Shown here: positions 56,569-64,000 of the stretch, one piece after another
Numbering within the stretch: the first letter of the stretch is position 1
Layout of the letters: each line of letters begins with the position of its first letter
Origin: Caulobacter sp. Root655
GTDB lineage: Bacteria > Pseudomonadota > Alphaproteobacteria > Caulobacterales > Caulobacteraceae
Reading direction: 5' to 3'
Assembly: GCF_001427665.1 (NCBI RefSeq)
Contig: NZ_LMHC01000001.1
Location: forward strand, 63,265 to 127,264
DNA length: 64,000 nucleotides
The notes under the pieces: model-generated
Told to the model about the DNA's origin: nothing
The model's input: the letters and a program-made list of their open reading frames with translations, nothing else
Databases searched by the model: none
Made by a program: the position numbers and the translations under genes

Positions 56569-56694
56569 ATCATTGCCGAGGGGGCGCCGGCCCCCTAAAT
56601 CTTGCTGCAAGCGGGGAGCGAATCCCCAAACCTTTGTTTTTCTTGCGCGCGCCGGCGAGGCTTTCGCCGCCGGGCGCCCAGATGGAGCTGCCTG

Positions 56695-57030
56695 ATGAGC
56701 ACCGTAGTGGTGACCGACGAGTCCTTCGAAAAGGACGTTCTGCAAGCCGACAAGCCCGTCCTCGTCGACTTCTGGGCCGAATGGTGCGGTCCCTGTAAGC
56801 AAATCGCCCCCGCCCTGGAGCAGATCTCCGAGGAACTGGCCGACCACGTCACCGTGGCCAAGGTCAATATCGAGGACAGCCCCACGACCCCGTCGCGCTA
56901 CGGCGTGCGCGGCATCCCGACCATGATGCTGTTCCGCGGCGGCCAGATGGCCTCGATGAAGGTTGGCGCCATGCCCAAGGCCAAGATCCTCGAATGGCTG
57001 AACGAAGCCGGCGTGCAACAGCCGGCTTGA
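56695..57030 (+). CDS. trxA: Thioredoxin TrxA
   Basis: 111 residues from ATG 56695 with GGAG seven bases upstream. Active site WAEWCGPCK (C31, C34), buried Asp in LVDFW, cis-Pro in RGIPTMMLF. Cytoplasmic disulfide reductase that supplies ribonucleotide reductase and others. A terminator follows. The gene is separated from addA by 126 bp with a GGGGGC/GCCCCC hairpin after the addA stop, so it probably has its own promoter as well. Confidence 0.96.
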   Translation: MSTVVVTDESFEKDVLQADKPVLVDFWAEWCGPCKQIAPALEQISEELADHVTVAKVNIEDSPTTPSRYGVRGIPTMMLFRGGQMASMKVGAMPKAKILEWLNEAGVQQPA

Positions 57031-57057
57031 ACCTCACGGTTTAGCTGAGACCGCCAG

Positions 57058-57090
57058 CCGCCCATCCCGCCGACGCGGGGTGGGCGGTTT
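57058..57090 (+). terminator. Terminator after trxA
   Basis: CCGCCCATCCCGC (57058-57070) pairs with GCGGGGTGGGCGG (57075-57087) with one G-U pair and a 4-base loop, then TTT. It lies 28 bases after the stop. Confidence 0.8.
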
Positions 57091-57118
57091 GGCGTTCGAG
57101 GGCCTGCTTCTTGGCGCC

Positions 57119-57229
57119 CTACTTCTTGCCCGAAGTGACGATGAACGGCGAAACCGAGGCGGGAGCGGCTTTCTTGTCGGCCTTCGGTTTGCGGGTTTCC
57201 TTGTTGGATTTCTTCTGACCCTTGGCCAT
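57119..57229 (-). CDS. Small basic conserved protein (36 residues)
   Basis: 36 residues from ATG 57229 (MAKGQKKSNKETRKPKADKK), with AGGA eight bases upstream. Very Lys-rich N-terminal two thirds, then SVSPFIVTSGKK. Proteins of this length and form (MAKGQQKSNKE-K-type) are seen in many Proteobacteria and have no known function; the composition suggests nucleic acid or ribosome contact. Convergent with trxA. Confidence 0.75.
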   Translation of the reverse strand: MAKGQKKSNKETRKPKADKKAAPASVSPFIVTSGKK

Positions 57230-57464
57230 GCGCGTTCCTGCCAGGACGCTCGCGCGCCGGGGATTTCCAGCAGGCCGAGCCGCCCTATCGGCGTGACGCA
57301 AGTCTAGAGGTTTGCCCGACGCCCGCCTAAGCCTTTCGACGCGATGCCCTTCATTCAACGCGCCCGGGCGCGTGATGTCCGATTGCGTGGCCCGTCGCTT
57401 TGAGGTCCTCTGATGTCGTCATTCATGGAATCCCCGGGCCGTTCGAAAGCTTGAACATCTCCGC

Positions 57465-58202
57465 ATGCCGCTTCCCGAAAGCCCCTTCAGACCCGACCGC
57501 GACCGCGCGTCGCGACGCGACGGCGTCTCGGCGTGGCGGGGGTTTTCGCTGATCGAGGCGCTGGTCGTGCTGGTGGTCGCCGGCATGGCGTTGATGTTGG
57601 TTTTCTCGATCGGGCTGCGCGCTGTGGACGCGGGTTTCCGGCTTGGCCGTCGGTCGCTGGAGACCGCCGACCTGCGGTTCGCCGACGAAACCCTGAGGCG
57701 GATCGTGCGCGGCGTCGAGATGGCGCCGCTCGCCGTGACGGCGCCCGCCCCGACGGCGGCCACCGCGCGCTTCGCGGGCGACGCGCGGGGCTTCGTCGGC
57801 GACGTGCTGCTGCGGTCCGCCACACCGTGCGCCGACGCCGGGCCGGTTCGCGCCCTGAACGTCCGGCTGCAGGCGCGGCCAGAGGGCGACGTCCTGATCT
57901 GCGCCGCTCCGGGGCGCGCGCCCACGATGTTGCTGGACCTGCGCCCGCGCCGCGCCCGATTCGCCTATTCCGACGACGGCGCGGCCTGGCGAGACGGCTG
58001 GCGGCCGTCCCGCCTCCCGCTCGGACTCCCCGCGCCGCCCCGGGAGCAGTCGGTCTATGTCCGCCTGACCACCGACGACGGCGCGATCCAGTTGATCGAA
58101 CGCGCCAGCTCAGGCCGACCCGAGCTGGCGGGCCGGGATGCGCCGAGACCGGACGCGGGCGGCTTGCCGGCGCCGCCGACGATCGGGGAGCCTCAGCTTT
58201 GA
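57465..58202 (+). CDS. gspJ: Type II secretion pseudopilin GspJ-like protein
   Basis: 245 residues. A 26-residue leader ends at a prepilin cleavage motif (WRG|FSLIEALVVLVVAGMAL), followed by a hydrophobic helix typical of type IV pilin-like proteins. The globular part has the Cys pair SATPCADAG and VLICAAPG. GspJ with I and K caps the pseudopilus. Its stop codon overlaps the gspK start (TTGA). The 235 bp before it (57230-57464) hold no gene or clear site. Confidence 0.82.
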   Translation: MPLPESPFRPDRDRASRRDGVSAWRGFSLIEALVVLVVAGMALMLVFSIGLRAVDAGFRLGRRSLETADLRFADETLRRIVRGVEMAPLAVTAPAPTAATARFAGDARGFVGDVLLRSATPCADAGPVRALNVRLQARPEGDVLICAAPGRAPTMLLDLRPRRARFAYSDDGAAWRDGWRPSRLPLGLPAPPREQSVYVRLTTDDGAIQLIERASSGRPELAGRDAPRPDAGGLPAPPTIGEPQL

Positions 58203-59254
58203 TCTCCGTCCCGGACTTCGCCCCGGATCTCGCGTCGCGTCGTGGCTTCGCCTTGCCGGCGGTGTTGGTGGTGGTGGCCGTCGTCGCCCTGGTCGTTCTG
58301 GCCGAGGTCTCGGCCCTGCGCGGCCTGGCGCGGGAAACCCGCGCGGCCGTCGATCAGGCGCGGCTCGACACCCAGGCGCTCGATCTCGAGGCCCAGGTCG
58401 CCTGGATCGTCGCCACCGGACGGCCGGGACCCGACGCAATGACCCGTCCGGACGATCCTGGCGACGCGAAACTGTGGATCGACGGGCGCCCGCAGGCCGT
58501 GAACTGGGCGCCGGGCCTGGAGGTCGCCGTGCAAGATGAGGCGGGCCTGGTCAATCTCGGCATCCTCGACAGGGCCGGACAGGCGGCGTTCCTTCGGGAA
58601 GCGGGCGTCAAGCCGGACAGGGTCGCGATCATGCTCGACCGCCTGGATGACTATGTCGACGGCGACGGCCTGGTCCGGACCGACGGCGCCGAGGCGGGCG
58701 ATTACGCCCGGGCCGGGCTCGCGCCGCCGCTGAACGCGCCGCTGGATCGGATCGCCCGCCTGAACGGGATCCTCGGTTGGCGCGAAGCGATCGATCTGAA
58801 CGCCTGGTCGCGGCTGCGCGAGGCGGTGGTCGTCGACCCGACCTCGGCGGCGGTCAACATCAACACCGCGCCGGCTCCGGCCCTGGCCCTGGAATTCGGC
58901 CTGACCGCGAACCAGGCCCGCGCTGTGATCGCCCGCCGGCGGGAACGACCCTTCCTGAGTCTCGAGGACCTCGGCCGTGCGGTCGGACGGCGGATGGTGG
59001 GCGATTCCGAGCGGGTTTATGGCTTCCCCAATGGCCGCTTCGCCGTCAAGGTGAAGTCATCGACGGGGCGCGCGGCCTATCACGCCAGGATCGTGCTGAC
59101 GCCGCGCGATCCCGAGCGTCCGTTCTGGATCGAGGAGCGAACGCTTCTCGTCGACACGAACCATCGAGAGACACCCGCCCGTGCCGATACGCCTTTTGTT
59201 CCTGTCGCCTCGTTTGAGACGCCTGACCCTGGACGGCCGGCTCGAGCCCCTTGA
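58199..59254 (+). CDS. gspK: Type II secretion minor pseudopilin GspK
   Basis: 351 residues from a TTG at 58199 with GGGGAG eight bases upstream, overlapping the gspJ stop. N-terminal pilin-like hydrophobic helix (RRGFALPAVLVVVAVVALVVL); the alpha-domain of GspK is indicated by its large size and DDYVDGDGLVRTDGAEAGDY and INTAPAPALALEFGL (helix-hairpin-helix-like SAM region). GspK lacks Glu at +5, as usual. It starts the pseudopilus tip with I and J; no gspI is visible here. Confidence 0.85.
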   Translation: MISVPDFAPDLASRRGFALPAVLVVVAVVALVVLAEVSALRGLARETRAAVDQARLDTQALDLEAQVAWIVATGRPGPDAMTRPDDPGDAKLWIDGRPQAVNWAPGLEVAVQDEAGLVNLGILDRAGQAAFLREAGVKPDRVAIMLDRLDDYVDGDGLVRTDGAEAGDYARAGLAPPLNAPLDRIARLNGILGWREAIDLNAWSRLREAVVVDPTSAAVNINTAPAPALALEFGLTANQARAVIARRRERPFLSLEDLGRAVGRRMVGDSERVYGFPNGRFAVKVKSSTGRAAYHARIVLTPRDPERPFWIEERTLLVDTNHRETPARADTPFVPVASFETPDPGRPARAP

Positions 59255-60260
59255 AAGCCTCGGCGGCGCGGCCTGGCGAAAACCGATCATCGTCCTGGCG
59301 CGCGAACTCTGCCTGTTCAGCCTGTTCGATCCTCGCGCGGCCAGCGGCGCGGCCGCCATGGCCGCCGCACGGCTGCACGCCGCCGCGGCGGCGCCCTTCG
59401 AGAACGCTGGCTGGCTGGTGCGGCGGTCAGGGAGGCAGATCGTCATCTGGTGGTGGGATCAGACCCGGGTCGCGGCCTTGCTTGGGCCGGCGTTCGCCGG
59501 CGCGTCGCCGATCCTGGCGCCCGAGAGCCTGGCGCAGGCCGCCGGCGGCGACTGGCGGATCGTGCGGACCGCGACGGGTTTCGAGGCGCAGCTGTGGGAC
59601 GCGGGCGGCCTCATAGGGTCCAGCTGGCAAAGGACGGCCTTCGACGCCGCCGCGTGGTCGACGTTCGTTCGCGTCCAGCCGCCGGCCGTCCGGCCCGCGC
59701 CGATCGAACCGCCGAACCCCGTTTCGCCACCGCCGGCCCGGCCGGCCGGCCTGGGTTCCGCCGGCTGGCGCGACGTCCCGGCGTCCGAATGGGCCAGGGC
59801 GGGGGTGGTCGGCGGCGCCGTCCTGCTGGTGTTGCTGGCGGCGTTCTGGCTGGGCCAGGGCCTGCGGCTCAAGCGCCAGAGCGAGACGCTCGAAGCCCAG
59901 GCCCTGGCCGAACGCAAGGTCGCGCCGGCCCAAGACACCGGAGCCCGCGATGACACCGAGCAGGCCCGGCGTCGCCTGTCCGGCTATCGCGCCCTGGCCG
60001 ACCGGCCCAATCCGATCGCCGCCCTGGGCGCGGCCACGCCGATCCTTCGGCTGTATGGGGCGCCCATTCAGGGCGTCGACGCCGAGGGCGACTACCTGAC
60101 CCTGACCTTGCCCTACAACACGCTGGACCGGATCGATCGGGTGGCGGCTGATCTGAGGGCCAGCGGCGCGTTCGTCGAGGTGCGCCCCACCACCGACCCA
60201 GCCCGCCGGGTGATCCTGCTGCGTCTGAAGGCGACCTCCGCCGTCAATCCAGGCGCGTGA
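59181..60260 (+). CDS. gspL: Type II secretion GspL-like inner-membrane protein
   Basis: 359 residues from GTG 59181, overlapping the gspK 3' end by 74 bases. The N-terminal half is a reduced GspL/PilM-like cytoplasmic part; one membrane helix lies at about 212-232 (GAVLLVLLAAFWLGQGLRL); the periplasmic C-terminal part is ferredoxin-like, as in GspL/PilN. The normal ATP-binding signatures of the PilM half are not evident. The call depends mostly on gene order before gspM-like. Confidence 0.65.
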   Translation: MPIRLLFLSPRLRRLTLDGRLEPLESLGGAAWRKPIIVLARELCLFSLFDPRAASGAAAMAAARLHAAAAAPFENAGWLVRRSGRQIVIWWWDQTRVAALLGPAFAGASPILAPESLAQAAGGDWRIVRTATGFEAQLWDAGGLIGSSWQRTAFDAAAWSTFVRVQPPAVRPAPIEPPNPVSPPPARPAGLGSAGWRDVPASEWARAGVVGGAVLLVLLAAFWLGQGLRLKRQSETLEAQALAERKVAPAQDTGARDDTEQARRRLSGYRALADRPNPIAALGAATPILRLYGAPIQGVDAEGDYLTLTLPYNTLDRIDRVAADLRASGAFVEVRPTTDPARRVILLRLKATSAVNPGA

Positions 60261-60690
60261 AGCGGCAGGGCGCTTCGGCCGGGGCCAGGTGCATGATCGG
60301 CTTGCCGTCCCGCATCAATGTGACGCCGGCGTTCGCGCAGGCTCCGCCCTCGTTGATCGCGATCGGCCGCGTCAGGCGATAGGTCCAGCCCGGTCCAAGA
60401 TCGACGACCCGAAGCGTGGCGCGGCCGTCGAAGCGGGCTTGGGCCCCGAGGTACGCATCGCTGTCGACCAGCAACAGCGACGCCTGACCGTCCGCCGCAT
60501 CGCGCCGCAGCGCGCCCACCTGTCGCTGGAAATCGAAGAACACCGTCTGCGCGGTCATCCGGTCGAGCAGCACCGCGCCACGCGGCATGACCAGGGCCAC
60601 GGCCAGGGCCATGATCGCCAGGACGATCAGCATCTCCAGCAGCGAGAACCCGGCGCGGGATCCGCGGCGACCTCTAGACACCCGCGCCAT
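60244..60690 (-). CDS. gspH: Type II secretion minor pseudopilin GspH-like
   Basis: 148 residues. Prepilin motif RAG|FSLLEMLIVLAIMALAVALVMP, with Glu at position 5 after the cleavage site, then a globular part with a C-terminal Cys pair (GGACANAG and APCRFTRLD). It overlaps gspG by 17 bases on the same strand and overlaps the 3' end of the oppositely oriented gspL by 17 bases. Confidence 0.82.
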   Translation of the reverse strand: MARVSRGRRGSRAGFSLLEMLIVLAIMALAVALVMPRGAVLLDRMTAQTVFFDFQRQVGALRRDAADGQASLLLVDSDAYLGAQARFDGRATLRVVDLGPGWTYRLTRPIAINEGGACANAGVTLMRDGKPIMHLAPAEAPCRFTRLD

Positions 60691-61126
60691 TGCGGATATC
60701 CGCCGCGCCCCCGGCTCCCCCCGGCTTGCCGTCCGAGCCGAGGCTGATCACGTGCGGAGGCTGTTGCGGATCGGTGGTCGGTTCGTAGACATAGGGACGT
60801 CCCCAGGGATCGGGGGGTAATCCGCCGCTCAGATAGGGACCATACCAGCCGCTGACGGCCTTGGGGTCGGCGTGCGACAGCAGCTCCAGTCCCTCGGAAG
60901 CGCTCGGATAGCGGCCGATGTCGATGCGCATGGTCTCCAGCGCCGTCTCCAGCGACCGGACCTGAACACGCGCCGTCGTCACCTTGGAGCGATCCAGCTG
61001 GGCGAACAGCCTGGGTCCCACCAGGGCGGCGATCAGGGCGATGATGGTCAGCACGATGAGGATTTCCAGCAGGCTGTAGCCCGCCTGTCGCCGTGCTCGC
61101 CGAGGACGTTCCGCGTGCCGCCGCAT
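60674..61126 (-). CDS. gspG: Type II secretion major pseudopilin GspG
   Basis: 150 residues. Prepilin site RQAG|YSLLEILIVLTIIALIAALVGP, then the major pseudopilin signature RIDIGRYPSASEGLELL, GPYLSGGLPPDPWGRPYVYE and ISLGSDGKPGG (the Ca2+-site region of GspG). GspG polymerises into the pseudopilus that drives T2SS export. It is on the opposite strand to gspJKLMCD and starts 93 bp from gspM, so an AT-rich bidirectional promoter is likely between them. Confidence 0.93.
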   Translation of the reverse strand: MRRHAERPRRARRQAGYSLLEILIVLTIIALIAALVGPRLFAQLDRSKVTTARVQVRSLETALETMRIDIGRYPSASEGLELLSHADPKAVSGWYGPYLSGGLPPDPWGRPYVYEPTTDPQQPPHVISLGSDGKPGGAGGAADIRNGAGV

Positions 61127-61219
61127 CGTTGATCTAACCCTGTTTTTGAAGGCGAATTAAAATAGCAGCGTTTGGGCAACTCTATACACTAACTTGAGAG
61201 TCGGCAGCGAGGTGGGACG
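61127..61219. promoter_or_regulatory. AT-rich divergent promoter region, gspG / gspM
   Basis: The 93 bp between gspG and gspM is far less GC-rich than either gene (TTTTTGAAGGCGAATTAAAA, CTCTATACACTAACTTGAG). TATACA lies 31-36 bases before the GAGG of gspM. No exact -35 was identified, so only the region is annotated. Confidence 0.5.
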
Positions 61220-61846
61220 ATGCCTATACCCCCTGGGACAGCGTCGCTCCAGGCCGCCCAGCCTTCCGAAAGGCTGGCCAAGGCCTGGTCGCGAATGACC
61301 GCGCGTGAGCGCGCCCTGGCGATCCTGGCGATCCTGATCGCGCTGCTGACCGCCGCCACCTCGAGCCTGCAGTGGAGCGGCCAACAGCGTGAGCGCTACG
61401 CCAACGCCCAGGCCGACCTGATCCTGGCGCGACAGATCCGGGCGGCGACGGCGCACGAGGGCCTCGACGGGTTCAATCGCGCCCAGGTGAACAACCTCGA
61501 CGCGCTGTCGCTGAACTACGCCGACCCCTGGATGGCCCGTCTAGACCTCGAGCGTCGCATCGTCGCGGCCGCCGCCGAGGCGGGGCTGTCCGAGCCCGAG
61601 ATCCGCATCGCCGAGGGGATCGAGGACAGCGGAGGCCTGCCCGTCCTGAAGGCGGAAATCACTGGCGCCTACGCCGCTGCGCCCTTCGTCGCCTTCCTGA
61701 AGCGGATGACGGTCAGCCCGCCTGAATTCTTTATCGACCGGCTGCAGGTCGAGGGCGCCGACACCACCCGGTTCCGGCTGGAACTTCTGTTTCCAGCAGG
61801 GTCCGTCGGGCAACCGACGCATACCGGAGCGGCGCCCACGTCATGA
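61220..61846 (+). CDS. gspM: Type II secretion GspM-like protein
   Basis: 208 residues. One N-terminal membrane helix (ALAILAILIALLTAATSSLQW) is followed by a coiled coil (WSGQQRERYANAQADLILARQIR) and a ferredoxin-like periplasmic domain, the GspM/PilO layout. ATG 61220 follows GAGG at seven bases. It overlaps the next gene by four bases. GspM binds GspL in the inner-membrane platform. Identification is from architecture and position. Confidence 0.72.
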   Translation: MPIPPGTASLQAAQPSERLAKAWSRMTARERALAILAILIALLTAATSSLQWSGQQRERYANAQADLILARQIRAATAHEGLDGFNRAQVNNLDALSLNYADPWMARLDLERRIVAAAAEAGLSEPEIRIAEGIEDSGGLPVLKAEITGAYAAAPFVAFLKRMTVSPPEFFIDRLQVEGADTTRFRLELLFPAGSVGQPTHTGAAPTS

Positions 61847-62364
61847 GGCCCGCCCTCCTCCTTCTGGCGCTGGGCGCCCCGGTCGCCGTCCTGACGGGAT
61901 GGACCTGGCCTGGATCGCCGCCCGCGCCCCTGCGGGTCACCCGCCACGTTCGCCCCGCGCCGGCGCTGGTCCTGACCAGCGCCAACGGCGACACCCTGTC
62001 GTCATTGACCGAAGCCGAGCTGGACATCGCCGGCGCCGCGCCCCCGTCGCCGAGCGCCGGCGATCCCGTCGACGCCGAGCTGGCGCTTGCGCCGGCCCCG
62101 CCGCCGCCGCCCCTGCCGCCGCCACCACCGGTCGAGGCGGTGTTCCGCCGGCAGGTCAGCGCGGTCGTCGACGAGGGCGCGGGACGCATGGCGGTGCTAC
62201 TGGTCGAGACCGGCGAGGAAACCCGTCAGACCCGGGTGCTGCGCCCGGGCGACCTGTTCGTCGGGCGCTGGCGGCTGGCGGCCCTGTCCTCCGACGGGGC
62301 GGTGCTGGAAGATGGCAAACAAAGGCGGCGCGTGTCCTTCTACGACGCGACGACGGCCAATTAG
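61843..62364 (+). CDS. Type II secretion GspC-like protein
   Basis: 173 residues. An N-terminal hydrophobic signal/anchor (LLLLALGAPVAVLTGW), a Pro-rich linker (APAPPPPPLPPPPPVEAVF), then a short beta-rich C-terminal part (VLRPGDLFVGRWRLAALSSDGAVLEDG) with the homology-region-like pattern G-D-x-G-W-x-L-x-x-I of GspC/PilP. It would couple the inner platform to the secretin. It overlaps gspM and is followed directly by gspD. Confidence 0.65.
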   Translation: MRPALLLLALGAPVAVLTGWTWPGSPPAPLRVTRHVRPAPALVLTSANGDTLSSLTEAELDIAGAAPPSPSAGDPVDAELALAPAPPPPPLPPPPPVEAVFRRQVSAVVDEGAGRMAVLLVETGEETRQTRVLRPGDLFVGRWRLAALSSDGAVLEDGKQRRRVSFYDATTAN

Positions 62365-62395
62365 GAAAGACGCTCCCGGCTTGACCTCAGATCGC

Positions 62396-64000
62396 ATGTC
62401 CCCGCGCCCCTACGTGAACCTGGCCTTGATTTGGGCGGTCGGCCTGACCGCGCCATTGGCCGGGTGCGCCTCCTATGGCGCGTTTTCGACGCCCGTGCAG
62501 GGTCGAGGCGAAGCCGCCGCGCCGTTGTCCCCCGCCCTGCCGCCCGCCGCGCGCGGGCGATCGGCCGGGGCGGACATGCCGCTGACCGACGCCGCCATCG
62601 CCGGCCTGACCTCCGAGCAGCCGCTCAATGTCGCCCTGCCGCCGCAACCGCTACCGCAACTGGTCAACACCGTGCTCGGCGACCTGCTCGGCGTGCCCTA
62701 TGTGATGGCCCCGGAGATTGCCGTCCGCACGGACATCGTCGTCATGCGCGGCGGTCCGACGATGTCGCATCGCGATCTCCTGCGGTTGCTGAGGTCCGCG
62801 CTCGAGACCTACGGCGTGCAGCTGACGACGCGCGACGGCGCCGTCCAGGTCTCGCCGAAGACCGGCGGCGGCGAGGTGACCGCGCCCGACTTCCTGGCGG
62901 CGCGCCCTGACGCGTCGGGAACCATGGACCTGCAGCCGGTCACCCAGCGCTTCCAGGCCAGCCGGATCGAGGTGGAGGCCCTGGCCAACCTCTCGACCGC
63001 CATCCTGCCCCAGGCCCGCAATCTTGGCGCCACCCTCGACAAGGCCAGCAACAGCCTGACCCTGTCCGGGCCCGCGCGCGACGTGGACGCGACGTTGTCG
63101 CTGCTCCGCCAACTGGACCAGCCCCGCTTCGCGGGCGCCAGCGTCTTCCGGGTCGAACCGATCTACTGGTCCGCCGACAGCCTGGCGCGCTCCCTGGAGG
63201 ACGCACTGCGCGGCGAGGGCTTCACCGGCGGCGAGGGCGCGCCGGCCGTTCCGCGATCGGTGATGATCGTCCCGTTCGCGCGCGCCAACCAGATCCTGGT
63301 CTTCGCGCGCGATCCGGCGGTCATCGAGCGGGCGCGGGTGCTGGCCAGCAAGCTCGACCAACCGACGGGCGGCGGCGCCCAGACGGCGACCTTCGTCTAC
63401 TATGTGCGCAATACCGACGCCCAGTCCCTGGCCAGCCTCGTCGCCAGCGCCAACGCGGGCGGCGGCGGGGCGTACAACCCCGCGCCCCCGGGCGTGCCCG
63501 GCGCCGCGCCGGCTCTGACCTCGGCGCTGAACAACGCCGGACAGGGCTATGGCCCGGGCGGGCCAGCCGGCGGCGCTGGCGGCGGCATGTTCCTGGGGGG
63601 CCGGGTGGTGGTCGATCCGGGCGGCAACCGGATCCTGTTCACTGGGCCGGCGGACGATTTCACCCAGCTTCGCAACCTGCTGCTGACGCTCGACGCCCCG
63701 CTCCGTGAGGTCCTGGTCGAGGTGACCATCGCCGAGGTCACCCTGACCGACGAGACCCGCGTCGGACTGGAATGGTTCTTCACCCATTCCGGGTCGCGCG
63801 GCGTGACCAGCGGCGGCACCCTGGGCAACCTCGGGATCGGCACGTCGGGCCTCAAGCTCAACTTCACCGGAACCGACCTGCAGGCCGCCTTCAACGCCTT
63901 CGCCTCCAACAACAACGTCAATATCCTGTCGCGCCCGCGGCTGGTGGCGCGCAGCGGCGGCGAGGCCAAGATCCAGGTCGGCACCGACGTGCCGATCATT
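62396..64000 (+). CDS. gspD: Type II secretion secretin GspD (3' end cut by window)
   Basis: 535 codons seen, open to the window edge. Lipobox LAGC at about residue 22 indicates an outer-membrane lipoprotein. N0/N-domain repeats follow (NVALPPQPLPQLVNTVLGDLLGVPYVMAPE, RNLGATLDKASNSLTLSG, FVYYVRNTDAQSLASLVAS), a Gly-rich insert (GPGGPAGGAGGG), and the secretin domain begins REVLVEVTIAEVTLTDETRVG and runs to VGTDVPII. Secretins form the outer-membrane gate of T2SS. ATG 62396 is preceded by only a weak SD. Confidence 0.93.
   Translation, partial: MSPRPYVNLALIWAVGLTAPLAGCASYGAFSTPVQGRGEAAAPLSPALPPAARGRSAGADMPLTDAAIAGLTSEQPLNVALPPQPLPQLVNTVLGDLLGVPYVMAPEIAVRTDIVVMRGGPTMSHRDLLRLLRSALETYGVQLTTRDGAVQVSPKTGGGEVTAPDFLAARPDASGTMDLQPVTQRFQASRIEVEALANLSTAILPQARNLGATLDKASNSLTLSGPARDVDATLSLLRQLDQPRFAGASVFRVEPIYWSADSLARSLEDALRGEGFTGGEGAPAVPRSVMIVPFARANQILVFARDPAVIERARVLASKLDQPTGGGAQTATFVYYVRNTDAQSLASLVASANAGGGGAYNPAPPGVPGAAPALTSALNNAGQGYGPGGPAGGAGGGMFLGGRVVVDPGGNRILFTGPADDFTQLRNLLLTLDAPLREVLVEVTIAEVTLTDETRVGLEWFFTHSGSRGVTSGGTLGNLGIGTSGLKLNFTGTDLQAAFNAFASNNNVNILSRPRLVARSGGEAKIQVGTDVPII

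Noticed and set aside
56570..56600. Terminator after addA
   Set aside because: GGGGGC/GCCCCC hairpin is present but the tail is TAAATCTTGC, so the call is too weak for the feature list.
52960..57018. Very long open frame antisense to addA and trxA
   Set aside because: Its translation is low in complexity (rich in Gly, His, Gln, Leu), has no motif, and lies opposite genes with clear domains. GC-rich codon use opens such frames.

Overview
The window is GC-rich chromosomal DNA from an alphaproteobacterium, very probably Caulobacter or a close relative (Caulobacterales). The best marker is a full-length DivL at 35493-37805 with the diagnostic Tyr in place of the kinase His (SYELRTP). Other pointers are two GANTC (CcrM-type) sites in front of divL, a GAAC-N7-GAAC SOS box in front of mmcB, an NrnC-type nanoRNase, the alphaproteobacterial type of AddAB, and the AmgK-MurU cell-wall recycling pair. 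No phage, insertion sequence or CRISPR array is visible; the region is mostly core housekeeping DNA.

Layout. 1-5.4 kb: partial ExoD-like gene, then the leftward operon nrnC-lptC-lptA-lptB-rpoN (LPS transport plus sigma-54, with a -24/-12 promoter in front of rpoN) and tRNA-Leu(CAG). 5.5-17.7 kb: NDUFA9-like reductase, creatininase family amidohydrolase, a frameshifted esterase, acetyl-CoA synthetase, a three-gene rightward unit (SRPBCC, DCC, saccharopine-dehydrogenase-like), a small secreted protein, a double-domain M16 protease and a LOG-family protein. 17.8-23.6 kb: mscL, then leftward aroA-cmk-rpsA-ihfB with a strong terminator after rpsA, an acidic FYDLN zinc-ribbon protein and tRNA-Ala(GGC). 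23.6-31.7 kb: alpha/beta hydrolase divergent from an XRE regulator over a perfect 23-bp palindrome, sirtuin CobB, a diiron ferritin-like protein, lipocalin, YefM-YoeB toxin-antitoxin with operator, SOS-controlled mmcB, recQ. 31.9-38.3 kb: class A PBP, GNAT, SWIM and zincin proteins, divL, 2Fe-2S ferredoxin.

38.3-47.7 kb: ferredoxin-reductase-like flavoprotein, the sdhC-D-A-(methyltransferase)-B operon with a Fur-like dyad upstream, NUDIX hydrolase and ZapE, a thioredoxin-fold membrane protein, a PlsC-type acyltransferase. 47.6-57 kb: tightly overlapped tsaE-amgK-murU-addB, then addA and trxA; the addA Shine-Dalgarno lies inside an intergenic repeat. 57.4-64 kb: a type II secretion cluster (J, K, L, M, C-like, D rightward; G and H leftward), cut by the window end inside gspD.

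Two dispersed non-coding repeat families run through the window: a roughly 65-100 bp element (3 copies) and a CCTCCCCC..GGGGGAGG paired-hairpin element (3 full and at least 2 partial copies), nearly always placed just after a stop codon. I did not find a clearly undescribed multi-gene system. The most useful leads are regulatory sites (sigma-54 site at rpoN, palindrome at the XRE gene, Fur-like site at sdh, SOS box at mmcB), the split secretion cluster, the methyltransferase inside the sdh operon, and the repeat that supplies a ribosome binding site.
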